Shown: positions 28,675 to 37,700 of the stretch, piece after piece
How the letters are laid out: every line of letters begins with the position of its first letter
Position numbering within the stretch: the first letter of the stretch is position 1
NCBI GenBank assembly: GCA_025356435.1
Contig: JANXSY010000073.1
Coordinates: forward strand, 1-64,000
Source: Isosphaeraceae bacterium
Lineage (GTDB): Bacteria > Planctomycetota > Planctomycetia > Isosphaerales > Isosphaeraceae
Length of the DNA: 64,000 bases
Direction: 5' to 3'
Position numbers and translations under genes: made by a program
The notes under the pieces: generated by a model
The model's database searches: none
Seen by the model: only the letters and a program-made list of their open reading frames with translations
Told to the model about the DNA's origin: nothing

Positions 28675-29673
28675 ATGATGTCCAAGATGACGATCGCGAC
28701 AACAGGACTTTTGGGAACAAACTCCGTAGCGAGTTCCCACAATTCGACCGAATACTCGATTGCGGCCGTCTCGAAATTGACGGGGATGAGCTGTCACGCC
28801 CTCCGCGTTTGGGAACGGCGATATGGCTATCCCGCCCCGCACCGGACCGGGTCGAATCAGCGGCGCTACACCTCAGAAGAAGTGCGAGTGCTCGAGCGGC
28901 TTGCCGACCTCGTTCGCTCCGGCCGTTCGATAGGCGAGCTGATCGCCGAACTCAAGGCCGGTCGGCTCGACCTGAAAATCTTGACAGAGTCGGAGCCCCG
29001 AGATGCAGCCCACCCCGACGCGACGGCGTTAGTGGACTACCTGCTTGCGGGCGACCTGGTCTCCGTCGACTCGATCTTTAACCGCCTCGACGTCGAGCTC
29101 TCCCGCCAGGATGTGCTCGCCCGTGTCTTCGAGCCGGCGATGATCGAGATCGGTGAGCGCTGGTTTCAGGGGAAAGCGGCCGTCTTCCAGGAGCACTTCG
29201 CGACCGGCGTGCTACTCCGACGGCTCGGCCGGATGCTCCAAGATAGCCGCGCAGAAAACACCCAGCCCGCCTATCGTGCGATCGTGGCGTCGGTCCAGGG
29301 CGACCGCCACGAGGGCGGAACCCTCATTCTGAGCACGATGCTCGAACTCTCGGGCTGGAGGGCGATCTCGCTCGGGGTCGACCTTCCCGTCTCCGAGCTT
29401 CGCAAGGCAGTCGAGGCCTGGCGTCCCGACGCCGTCGGGGTCTCGTTCGTCCTGTCGAGGAACGTCAACAAGCGATTCGAGGAACTGGCGACGATCCGCG
29501 GCACTCCGATCTTTATCGGCGGGCGGAGCCTGATGAACCACCAGGCGCTCGCCCGACGGCACGGCCTCTGCCCGCTCACGGGGCCGCTGATGACGGCGTT
29601 GCCCTTGTGGCTCGATGAGTTTCACCGCTGGCAGTCGGGCCGAGCGTCCGAGGATCGTCCCTCATCCGTCTAA
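28675..29673 (+). CDS. MerR-family regulator with B12-binding domain, CarH/LitR-like photoreceptor candidate
   Basis: Encodes 332 aa. Residues about 26-70 are a MerR winged helix (YSIAAVSKLTGMSCHALRVWERRYGYP, then RRYTSEEV). A four-helix cap follows with the Wx9EH motif (W163, E173, H174 in WFQGKAAVFQEH) that covers the upper face of adenosylcobalamin in the CarH photoreceptor. The cobalamin-binding domain has D210-R-H212-E-G-G215, the D-x-H-x-x-G lower-ligand motif (CarH usually has Glu at the first place). CarH-type proteins are dark-state tetrameric repressors released by light, usually on carotenoid genes. No carotenoid genes are within this window, so the target is unknown. The start at 28675 has GAGGG 6 nt upstream; ATG 28678 is adjacent. 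Confidence 0.88.
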   Translation: MMSKMTIATTGLLGTNSVASSHNSTEYSIAAVSKLTGMSCHALRVWERRYGYPAPHRTGSNQRRYTSEEVRVLERLADLVRSGRSIGELIAELKAGRLDLKILTESEPRDAAHPDATALVDYLLAGDLVSVDSIFNRLDVELSRQDVLARVFEPAMIEIGERWFQGKAAVFQEHFATGVLLRRLGRMLQDSRAENTQPAYRAIVASVQGDRHEGGTLILSTMLELSGWRAISLGVDLPVSELRKAVEAWRPDAVGVSFVLSRNVNKRFEELATIRGTPIFIGGRSLMNHQALARRHGLCPLTGPLMTALPLWLDEFHRWQSGRASEDRPSSV

Positions 29674-29693
29674 ATCGGCCCGCATTCGAAATG

Positions 29694-29737
29694 CCGAAAC
29701 GGCCTCTCCCATCGCTGGGCGAGGCCGTTCGGTTTTT
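29694..29737 (+). terminator. Rho-independent terminator after the MerR-type regulator
   Basis: Arms CCGAA-A-CGGCCTC and GAGGCCGTTCGG (one bulge) form a strong 12-bp stem with a 14-nt loop, followed by TTTTT at 29733-29737. It begins 20 nt after the regulator stop and also sits at the tail of the convergent repeat-protein gene. Confidence 0.8.
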
Positions 29738-29790
29738 CGGCCGAGCCGTCAGGACGTATCCCAAGGGCCCAGCCATGCGAGTTATTTCGA

Positions 29791-30297
29791 TCAGCTCTGG
29801 GGAGCGGCCTTCGCCGGAGCGGCGGGGGCAGCCTGGGGGGCCGGGGACACCTTGGCCGGAGCCTGGGGGGCGGGAGCGATCTTGGCCGGAGCCTGGGGAG
29901 CCGGGGACACCTTGCTCGGGGCCATGGCAACCGGGGTCACCTTGGCCGGAGCCTGGGGGGCCGGGGACACTTTGGCCGGAGCCTGGGGTGCGGGAGCGAT
30001 CTTGGCCGGAGCCTGGGGAGCCGGGGACACCTTGGCCGGAGCCTGGGGTGCGGGAGCGATCTTGGCCGGAGCCTGGGGTGCGGGAGCGATCTTGGCCGGA
30101 GCCTGGGGAGCCGGGGACACCTTGCTCGGGGCCATGGCAACCGGGGACACCTTGGAAGGTGCCTGGGCGGCCGGGGTCACTTTGCTCGGGGCCACGGCAA
30201 CCGGGGTCACCTTGCTGGGGGCCTGCGGGCTGGACATGGCCTTGTGGTGGCCCATGCCCATGCCGCTAAGGGCGAGAAGTAGAACCGCGCTGGTCAT
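29791..30297 (-). CDS. Secreted Pro/Ala/Lys-rich protein of 10-residue repeats
   Basis: Encodes 168 aa. A short hydrophobic leader (MTSAVLLLALSGMGMG) precedes HHKAM and then about 14 units of a 10-residue repeat, consensus PAK(I/V)(A/S)PAPQA, with PSKVTPVAMA-type variants in the first third and one later unit. At DNA level this is a 30-bp tandem array (about 29815-30230). AAGGA lies 8 nt before the ATG at 30297, supporting translation. The composition resembles proline-rich periplasm- or wall-spanning linkers; Lys every 10 residues gives regular positive charge. The repeat number may vary between strains. No known family; role unknown. Confidence 0.72.
   Translation of the reverse strand: MTSAVLLLALSGMGMGHHKAMSSPQAPSKVTPVAVAPSKVTPAAQAPSKVSPVAMAPSKVSPAPQAPAKIAPAPQAPAKIAPAPQAPAKVSPAPQAPAKIAPAPQAPAKVSPAPQAPAKVTPVAMAPSKVSPAPQAPAKIAPAPQAPAKVSPAPQAAPAAPAKAAPQS
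29815..30230 (-). repeat. 30-bp tandem repeat array inside a coding gene
   Basis: Units of 30 bp, variants of the sequence encoding PAK(I/V)(A/S)PAPQA, run head to tail for about 14 copies. Neighbouring units are nearly identical in the central part, consistent with slippage or recombination. There are no unique spacers, so this is not CRISPR. Confidence 0.85.
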
Positions 30298-30849
30298 CGC
30301 GATGATCCTTGGTTTGGTGGGTAGTCTAGACGGGCGACGTCTCGATCGAGTGAAATATCAATCCCTGTAGGCTTGGCACGGTTCATGCGGAACAACGCTC
30401 CGAGAATCACGCCAACACGACTGTCCCTGTCGAGGGCCATCGCACGCGGGCCAAGAACCCGCGACGACAACCACATCCCCAACCCGCTTCAGGGGAACTC
30501 GACAACGTCGGCCTCGGGACGGTAGCGGAAGCCCCTCCGGTCGGTCATCATGGCCAACCAAGGTGCTCCACCCCAGGGGTGGCCACGATAAACATCGGCA
30601 TCCGCCATCTCCGCGTTGACCCTGTTTGAGAAATTTGAGGGGATGACGCCTTGGCGGACTCTAGGGACTCTGACGTATCGCAGTAGACTAGGCAAGAAGT
30701 CGCCTCATTTTGACAACGACCGCCCCCCTTCCCATGCCGAACCATTGAGGGTGACACGGACGTTCGATACCCTGGCGAGTCTGGGCGGAGTGGCCATCAG
30801 GGATCGAGAAGCGGCGGCAAGCGTACACAACCGGTTCTCGGGAGGCAGT
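30298..30849. other. Intergenic region with small palindromes
   Basis: 552 bp between two divergent genes, so it must hold both promoters. Two perfect hairpins are visible: CGCGGG/CCCGCG (30445-30463) and CCACCCC-A-GGGGTGG (30568-30582). A minus-strand open frame between about 30489 and 30695 encodes a GGAPWLAMMTDRRGFRYRP-like peptide, but it has no start context and covers a hairpin; it may be a dispersed repeat or a gene remnant. Not called as a gene. Confidence 0.5.
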
Positions 30850-32403
30850 ATGCGTATTGGCAACAGGCTTGTCGGCGTAGTCGCCGGGGCGATCATCGCG
30901 GCCATCTCCGCGATCTCGACCCCCAGCGTAGGGGCCGCCGAGCAAGTGCAGCCGGTCCCGCTAGGGGGCTCGCTCACGGGACAGAAAGGCGATAAATATT
31001 TCGGCGTCTATGTCCCTACCCGTTTCGGGGGCATCCTCACGATCAAGGCGACCGAAGGCAAGGTCGCGGAGATCAAAGGTCCCAACGGCAAGGAACGCAA
31101 GAACGGCGAAGAGGTCGGTAACGACCAGCACGGCTGGTACACCTTCAAGGTCGTCGAGCCCGCGAAGGAAAAGTCCTATAATGTCGAGACCACCTTCGTC
31201 CAGAACGGCCTGAGCACGCGCCAGCCCTGGAATTTCTACTACTGGCCGACCAAGTCCGACGCAATCCACGAGCCCTGGGCCGGCGGCAATGCCCGCGTCG
31301 ATACCGTCCGGCCGATGGGCGACGACATCCAGGTCGTCCCCTATGGTAGTTACATCGCCCCTGGTCAGGATATTGTCCGCGCCGGGCCGAACGGCCTCCT
31401 CGAAACCTCGGTCGCACCCGGCGACGATTCGACCTGGTTCCCCAACCTCTATGACGACCTGACCTGGATCGGCAAAGACGGCACCGTCTACTCGACGCCG
31501 TCTCCTATGCTCAAATACGATCAGATCTTCCGGTCGTCGGCTCGGAACTGGGAGGCGGCGAACAGCCAGAACCAGGACATCCAGCGCTGGCCCGGCCACT
31601 GCCTCGGTGGTGCCGTCGCCTCAATCCTGATGAATGAGCCGAACCCCGCGCCGGGATCGGGCATGACCAAGGACGAGCTGAAGGCGTTGTGGGCCGAACT
31701 CGGCGAGAATCATTACAACCACCGGATCGGTGACTACGCCACCGACATTCCCGCCGGACCCCCACATCCCGGGAGTGATCCCTGCGACCGCTCGGTCTCA
31801 CGGTTTCACGCCGTTCTCGAACAGCACATCCGCGGACAGCGCCAGAACCTGCTTGGCAACCTCCGGGGCTTCCCCCCGCGTGGCACCATGAATGAGGTCT
31901 GGAACCACGGGATCGGCAAATTTAACGCAACCTACCACGCCGTCCCCGGCAAGGGTGAACGGTCGATCCTCCTCCAGGTCGAGTTGTACGCCAACTCCGG
32001 CTCGTCCCTCAACGGAGACGATGACAAGCCGCGGATCTGCAAGTACGAGTACATCCTCGTCTACGGCCTCGACGGCAAGGTGGATGAGACGAATCCCGCC
32101 CTCACCGACTGGATCTCAGTCGGCGGCGAGGCGATGTTCGCTCCCCTCAACCTACTTGAAGTCGTCGAGAGCAAGTGGCAGGGCCATAACCCCTATATGA
32201 CCGAGGCCAACGTCCGCTCAATCGACCTCGCCAACGGCGGTAGCGGCCGGATGCTCGCCTCCGCTGCCCCAGCCTTCCGCCCGGTTGGTAGCTACGAAGC
32301 GGGCCGGGGGCCGATGTTCGCTAACGGTGGACCCGCCCGCGAAGGCAACACTCCCTCTGGTCCCGGTCGTGGATTCTTCGGAATGTTCCGTCGAAGCCGC
32401 TGA
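30850..32403 (+). CDS. Secreted protein with Cys-hydrolase (transglutaminase-elicitor-like) motif
   Basis: Encodes 517 aa. The start at 30850 has GGAGGC upstream (GGAGG, 4 nt spacing) and begins a signal peptide ending near SVGAAE (about residue 31). Residues 35-125 look like a PPC-type beta domain. Further on, QRWPGHCLGGAVASILMNEP (Cys251) resembles the nucleophile helix of papain/transglutaminase-fold enzymes, notably the elicitor-type transglutaminases; KYEYILVYGLDGKVDETNP may be a later strand. A clear catalytic His/Asp was not identified, so activity is uncertain. The C-terminus is Gly/Pro-rich and ends RRSR. A strong terminator follows at 32436. Confidence 0.7.
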   Translation: MRIGNRLVGVVAGAIIAAISAISTPSVGAAEQVQPVPLGGSLTGQKGDKYFGVYVPTRFGGILTIKATEGKVAEIKGPNGKERKNGEEVGNDQHGWYTFKVVEPAKEKSYNVETTFVQNGLSTRQPWNFYYWPTKSDAIHEPWAGGNARVDTVRPMGDDIQVVPYGSYIAPGQDIVRAGPNGLLETSVAPGDDSTWFPNLYDDLTWIGKDGTVYSTPSPMLKYDQIFRSSARNWEAANSQNQDIQRWPGHCLGGAVASILMNEPNPAPGSGMTKDELKALWAELGENHYNHRIGDYATDIPAGPPHPGSDPCDRSVSRFHAVLEQHIRGQRQNLLGNLRGFPPRGTMNEVWNHGIGKFNATYHAVPGKGERSILLQVELYANSGSSLNGDDDKPRICKYEYILVYGLDGKVDETNPALTDWISVGGEAMFAPLNLLEVVESKWQGHNPYMTEANVRSIDLANGGSGRMLASAAPAFRPVGSYEAGRGPMFANGGPAREGNTPSGPGRGFFGMFRRSR

Positions 32404-32435
32404 CCTCCCCGCCGCTCGCCGCCTCTCCCGCCATC

Positions 32436-32483
32436 AACCCCGCGTCGCGCCCCCTTCCGGGCACCGACGCGGGGTTGTTCATT
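32436..32483 (+). terminator. Rho-independent-like terminator
   Basis: Perfect 12-bp arms AACCCCGCGTCG (32436-32447) and CGACGCGGGGTT (32465-32476) with a 17-nt loop, followed by GTTCATTT. It lies 33 nt after the stop of the gene ending at 32403. The T-tract is imperfect but the stem is very stable. Confidence 0.7.
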
Positions 32484-32691
32484 TCGAAACCCCATATCAC
32501 CCTGCTTCGCCAAACGGCCCCAACCCCGATTTCCGGATTTTCGTCACGCACGTTCAAGTTTACCGGCGAGCCTTCCGATTCCTCTATCTAGGCGGAAGAC
32601 TCGACCCGGTTTATCCAGGTCGGTTATCCCTCCAGAACCTCCAATTATCAAACCCGGCTCGCTCTCGATGCGACCCCAGGGGGCCAGAGCC

Positions 32692-33114
32692 ATGACGACG
32701 ACACGAGAACTTCCCGCCCGATTACGGACGACGAGTGATGTCGTCCGCCCGATGATGCCGATTTTAATTCAGGTGCCGACTTTGACGCCCTCGACCCGGG
32801 GGGCGAGTCGACCCCGGACGCGGCGACGTCGCCTCCGCAAGGAGGTGCGGTTTGCTGGCCTGACGATGATGAGCGTGATGCCGGTCGGTTTCCTCCTCAT
32901 GATTCTTGGAGGGGCACGACCTGAGGCGCGTCCGACGAGGTCGGTCGCCCCCCTCGCGGCAAACCACGAGGCCCGGAATTCCGAGCCGAGGGTCTCGCTC
33001 ACGTTCGAGCCGGTCAATCCTCACCCTCTCCAGCGAGCGTCCGTCCCGGTGATGTTTCCCGGCTATTTGTTGCCGGTCGACGGCCCTGAGGAATCGGCCC
33101 ATGCAGGAAATTGA
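32692..33114 (+). CDS. Small single-pass membrane protein of ATPase cluster
   Basis: Encodes 140 aa. Residues 1-50 are basic and unstructured (RPRTRRRRLRKE), followed by one membrane segment (FAGLTMMSVMPVGFLLMILGG), an Arg/Pro-rich outer part and a proline-rich C-terminus. The positive-inside rule puts the N-terminus in the cytoplasm. Its last 14 bp overlap the start of the CpsD-like ATPase gene, so the two are translationally coupled; a membrane adaptor role for the ATPase is plausible. The family was not recognised. ATG 32692 is preferred over 32668. Confidence 0.65.
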   Translation: MTTTRELPARLRTTSDVVRPMMPILIQVPTLTPSTRGASRPRTRRRRLRKEVRFAGLTMMSVMPVGFLLMILGGARPEARPTRSVAPLAANHEARNSEPRVSLTFEPVNPHPLQRASVPVMFPGYLLPVDGPEESAHAGN

Positions 33115-33853
33115 CCAAGCTCTGGCCCGAGCCTATCCCAGGCGAGCAGCCCCGAATGAGGCGACGGCGGTACCGCCGCCGCCTCATTTCGTCGTCGAGC
33201 CCCATCGAGAGCCGGCCGACCTGGCGACGACCCTTGATTGGCCCGCCACGGTGATGACCCTCGAACGCGAGCACGGCGAGCGATTCCGCAAGCTGGCCGA
33301 CTCGCTGATCCAGATCCGCGACACGAAGGGGATCAAGGTCCTCCTCTTCACCAGTTGCCACCGCGCCGAGGGACGGACCACCCTCGTCCTGACGCTCGCT
33401 CGCGCCCTGGCGCGTCGCCCTGGCCGGACCCTCGTGATCGATGCGGACCTCACCGGCCCGATGCTCGCCCGCCAGCTCGGCCTGCGTCCCCGCGTCGGGC
33501 TCGACGACGTGATCGAAAACGGCAAGGCGCTGGCCGACGCGATCATCGAGTCGCCTGACGACCATCTCTCGGTCCTTCCCCTCCGCGCCCCAGTCGCCGG
33601 CCCTCGCGATTTTCTCTCCGGTGCCGCCTGGTCGTGCGCGATGGCAAGGCTCCGCCGTGATTATGACCTCATCCTGGTCGACGGTAGTCCCCTCTTCGCC
33701 GGCCTGAGCGCTGCCGTCTTGCACAGCTCAGTCGACGCCGCGATCCTCGTTCACCACCGGACCCTGACCGGTGAACGCGCATTGCTCCGAGCGCAGGAAG
33801 TGCTTGAAGCAGGCGGCATCCCATTGCTTGGATTGGCCGAGACGTTCGTCTGA
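33101..33853 (+). CDS. CpsD/BY-kinase-like P-loop ATPase with altered Walker A
   Basis: Encodes 250 aa. After a roughly 60-residue Pro-rich N-terminus comes the polysaccharide-biosynthesis ATPase fold: Walker A region TSCHRAEGRTT (84-94), where the usual Lys before Ser/Thr is Arg, Walker A' VIDADLTGP (112-120) and Walker B LILVDGSPL. No C-terminal Tyr cluster is visible, so it is unlikely to be an autophosphorylating BY-kinase. The same degenerate P-loop occurs in related polysaccharide and exosortase-linked proteins. It overlaps the upstream membrane-protein gene and precedes the ExeA-like ATPase, matching the ATPase pair of EPS clusters. It probably regulates polysaccharide export or chain length. 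Confidence 0.82.
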   Translation: MQEIDQALARAYPRRAAPNEATAVPPPPHFVVEPHREPADLATTLDWPATVMTLEREHGERFRKLADSLIQIRDTKGIKVLLFTSCHRAEGRTTLVLTLARALARRPGRTLVIDADLTGPMLARQLGLRPRVGLDDVIENGKALADAIIESPDDHLSVLPLRAPVAGPRDFLSGAAWSCAMARLRRDYDLILVDGSPLFAGLSAAVLHSSVDAAILVHHRTLTGERALLRAQEVLEAGGIPLLGLAETFV

Positions 33854-33872
33854 CCCGGATCGAACCGCGACC

Positions 33873-33879
33873 GAGGGAG
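33873..33879 (+). promoter_or_regulatory. Ribosome binding site (GAGGGAG) deciding a TTG start
   Basis: GAGGGAG ends 8 nt before TTG 33888, whose product begins with the canonical ExeA-type (L)YEAHFGL. ATG at 33771 would sit inside the upstream gene and lacks such a site. Confidence 0.65.
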
Positions 33880-33887
33880 TGGCCGCG

Positions 33888-34688
33888 TTGTACGAAGCCC
33901 ATTTCGGACTGAGCCCTCGCCCCTTCGGCGAGTCGTCGAGCCCTGACTCGTATGTCCCCCTCGCGAGTCACGAGGCCGCGTTGCGCCGTCTGCAGTTCGG
34001 CCTGGAGCACGGCCGGGGGCCGGGCCTGCTCTTCGGCGCGTCCGGTGCGGGCAAAACCCTCATCGCCCGCACACTCGCCCGCGACCTCGGCCAACGGGTC
34101 GTCCATCTCACGTTCCCCGCGATGCCCGCAGCCGACCTCCTCTGTTTCCTCGCCGACGAACTGGATGCCCCGCCGGGCGACCCCAGCCTGGCAGGCTCAG
34201 TCCGCCGCGTCCAGAAGTCGCTCGCGAAGGCGGCGAGGGAGGGACTTCGCCCGCTCCTTGTGGTCGACGAGGCCCACCTGATCGACGACACCGCGACATT
34301 CGAGGCGCTGCGTCTCCTGCTCAACTTCACGACCGAGGGGCAGCCCGACCTCTCGCTCTTGATCGTCGGCGGCCCGGAAGTCTTGCTCCAGATGCCCCCC
34401 GCCCTCTCCGACCGCCTGACCGCGCGGGCCTTGCTCGGCCCGCTCACTCGCGAAGAGTCATCGGCCTATGTCACTGGCCGACTCGCTGCCGCCGGAGCGA
34501 ACGAGCCGCTCTTCGATGCCCCGACGCTTACCGAACTCCACTTCGCGGCCGACGGCCTCCCGCGCCGGATCAACCGCCTCGCCGATCTCGCCCTGCTGAT
34601 CGCCTTTGCCGAGAGCCGACCCCGGCCCGACGCGAGGTCGGTCGAGATCGCCGTCCGGGAAGCCGCCTTCGAGCCGATCGGCGTTTGA
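33888..34688 (+). CDS. ExeA/GspA-like AAA ATPase
   Basis: Encodes 266 aa from a TTG start. The opening MYEAHFGLSPRPF is the standard N-terminus of ExeA-like and PEP-CTERM-associated ATPases. Walker A GASGAGKT (50-57), Walker B LLVVDEAH (123-130), a sensor-1-like LLIVGGPEVLLQ and the C-terminal GLPRRINRLADLALLIA are all visible. The family includes GspA of type II secretion and the ATPase of EPS/exosortase loci. It lacks the peptidoglycan-binding tail of full-length GspA. It follows the CpsD-like gene by 34 bp, so co-transcription is likely. The partner for which it provides energy is not in the window. Confidence 0.87.
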   Translation: MYEAHFGLSPRPFGESSSPDSYVPLASHEAALRRLQFGLEHGRGPGLLFGASGAGKTLIARTLARDLGQRVVHLTFPAMPAADLLCFLADELDAPPGDPSLAGSVRRVQKSLAKAAREGLRPLLVVDEAHLIDDTATFEALRLLLNFTTEGQPDLSLLIVGGPEVLLQMPPALSDRLTARALLGPLTREESSAYVTGRLAAAGANEPLFDAPTLTELHFAADGLPRRINRLADLALLIAFAESRPRPDARSVEIAVREAAFEPIGV

Positions 34689-34706
34689 TGTGATCTGCGG
34701 TCGGGA

Positions 34707-37700
34707 TCAGAGACCCACCAGGCGGCGATACTCGGCGCGGGGGCGAAGGATCGATAGGTCGGGATCGTCACGCGCCTCGACAGCGGGGAATCCGGTCTCG
34801 ACGGCACGGCGGAGGAGGTCGACCGCTCGGTCTTCGTGACGCCGGGCGGGACGGGTCCGCGCGAGGATCGCCATCGCGCATGAGGCGTTGAAGAGACGAT
34901 TCGCGGTCGGTGCGCGGATGAGGATGTCAACATCCTCCACGGCGTCGGCCCGGCCGAGATGGGCGCGGAGCAAGGCTCGAAGCTGCACGGCGTCAAGGAA
35001 TTTGGGATCGCCGGCAATGGCCTGGTCCGCATGATCGAGGGCCGAGGCGCGGTCGGTCCGATAGCGGACGCGTGCCGATCCGTAATGGGCGAGGGCGAGC
35101 GAAGGGTCGAGAGCCAGTGCGGCCGAGAAGTCGGCCTCGGCCTCGCGTGGTTGGGCCTGAAGTCGGGCCATCCCTCGCGCGGCGAGAAGGCGGGCGTCGG
35201 CGGGTCGATCGGCGATCAGGCTGGCGTAGAGGGCCAGCGCGTCGGCGAGTCGGCCGAGCTTCGCGAGTGCCTCGGCGCGGCCAAGTCGGACGTTCACGTC
35301 GCTCGTGCCGAGTTCGATCGCCCGCGCGAGATCGCGCTCGGCCAGGTCGGCCTGACCCCGTTCGAGCCGCGCCAGGCCCCGACCGGCGAGGGCGTCAGTG
35401 AAGTTGGGGCTAAGCGCGACCGCCCGGTCGAACGAGTCGCACGCCTCGACCAATCGTCCCGACCGGGCCAGCGCGAGCCCTCGGTTCGCGAACGGCCAGG
35501 CGAACTGGGGCATCAAAACGGTGCAGACGTTGAAATCACCAACGGCGTCGGCATACCGCCCTTGATCGTAGTGGCAGATCCCGAGCGCGAACCAGGCCCA
35601 GAACCGCTTGGGGTCGAGCCCCACGGCGCGATTGAGACGCGGCTCGGCCTCGTCGTAACGGCCGAGGGCCAGTGAGGAGGTCGCGATCAAGTATTCGTCG
35701 CGGCACGAGATGGCCGGGGTGGCATCGCGTCGGGCGAGGTCACGCCTCATCAGGTCGGGACGGCCGAGCGCTCGATGATAGCGGGCGCGGTCGGCGAAGA
35801 GGGCGGGCGAAGGGGTCGGGTCGAATTGTTCGGCGCGGTCGAGCCATGTTACGGACCATTCGAGGGCACGCCTGCGGTCATCTTCATTCCCCTCCTTCTC
35901 GGCCAGCATCACGCGGGCCCGGGCTTCGAGAAGGATCAACTCGGCAAGGTCTTGGCGGAGTGAGGCCCGCTCATCAGGGGCAAGCGAGGCGACCCAGTAG
36001 CTCTGCTCCCAGTCACCGCGCCGGGCGATCTCGTAGCGGTCGATCGCCGCTTGGGCCTTGTCGACGCCTCGCCGAAGGTGGCCGGTGAGATCGGCCCCGC
36101 TCGCGGTATTGAGGAGAAACTGGCACTCCTGGAATGTCTCGTGGAAGCGCCGCAGGTTCAGCCTCGCGGAGACCTGGCGGAGGTGCCCCGCCTTGGTCCA
36201 CGCGATCGCACCGATCCCCAGCAGCATGACCGCAGCGACCGGGAGGATCGTCGACGCCGACGACGCCCGGGGATGGCGGCGGGACCACTTCTTCAGACCC
36301 TCTCGAAGGCTTGGCTCGCGGGTGAACTTCAGCGGCTGGTCGTCGAGGAAGCGCCGGAGTTCTTCGGCAAACTCGCCGGCCGAACGGTACCGGCGGTCAG
36401 GCTCAGGGTCGAGACATTTCGAGGCGATCGCGTCGAGGCTCCACGGGACATCGGGATTTGCCGCGCGAAGAGATGGGGCGGCGAGCTGGCGTTGCTTCGT
36501 CATCAAGGCGATGAGGTCGAGCAGCTTCATCCCCTCCGGAGGTGCGGCGAAGGCGGGGCGGCCGGCGATCATCTCGAAGAGGATCAGGCCGAGGGCGTAG
36601 ATGTCGGACCGTTCGTCGACCGCGTCGGGCGAGGTCTTGCCGTTTGGGTTGAAGGCGTCGAGGTGTTCGGGAGACATATAAGGCAGAGTGCCGCCCATCA
36701 TCGCTTTGACGCCGTCTTCGGGCTCAGCTCTGATCGCGTCGATCGCGAGGTTGAAGTCGAGCAGCATCGGCGTGCCGTCAGCGGCGATGAGAATATTGGC
36801 GGGCTTGAGGTCGCGATGCAGCAGGCCCCGCGAGTGGGCGTGCTCAAGCCCCTCGGCGAGTCGTGCCGCGATCCATGTTGACGCCCGTACATAGCTTGAT
36901 ACGCAGAGAAATTGCCTGGCAGGCTGCGACGGATTCGACTCGATTTCGTAGCTCGGTCCTACGGTCGCGATCGTTCGTGAGCGGGACCACCAGGGGATGC
37001 GCCCCAGGAGCGAGCGGTGCAAGGTCAGGCCGATGGTCGCGACTGTGCCGGGCACAATCGACTCAGGGCCGGGCGAAGTCCGACTCGTCGCGTGGAGTAG
37101 ACGCACCGACTTACCGGAGTTCACCGGCTGGCCGACGAGATCGAGCGCGTCGACCAGGCTTTTTCCTTGGGTCTGGTTCAGGACGCGGGCACCGGCGGCC
37201 TCAAGCAACTGGGCGAGGTTTGCCCCGCCGAAGTAGGGCATGCAGATGAGACGGAGGCCCGTCGTGGGGTCGTCGTGGACAGAGTGGATCGGCACAATGT
37301 GGGTGTGCTGAAACCGCGCGAGGATCTTCGGCTCGTCCCCCTCGGCCTTTGAGACTTTCAAGGCGACTGGGCGGTTTCCGAGCACGACTTCATGGGCGAG
37401 ATAGACCCGAGCGAACGCCCCCCGTCCCAGCTCGTTGACGAGACGAAATCCGCCGATCCCCTCGCCGAGCTTGGGGAAGACGACCGGTCGATTGATCCTC
37501 TCGGTCGCAGCGGTGTCGAGGTCAGTGTGTGCGCCCCGTCGAGGCGCGGCGGTCGCGTCAACGTCCAGATCGAAATCCGCGCTGGCGGCCTCGGCCGGTG
37601 AGGTCACCCGGGCGACGGTCTCACATGCGCCGGCTGGCGGCGACATCGCGCCGACGATCCAGCCAACGCTCTCGCCGCACAACGGGCGGGCGACGGTTTC

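Noticed and set aside
29815-30230. Possible CRISPR array
   Set aside because: The 30-bp units are contiguous without unique spacers and encode a regular peptide in frame with a good ribosome site.
30489-30695. Small minus-strand gene encoding a GGAPWLAMMTDRRGFRYRP-like peptide
   Set aside because: No ribosome site or neighbour support and it spans a perfect palindrome; more likely a dispersed repeat or remnant.
32692-34688. Complete exosortase/PEP-CTERM system
   Set aside because: Only the two ATPase-like genes resemble it; no exosortase, Wzc-like or PEP-CTERM target is seen nearby.
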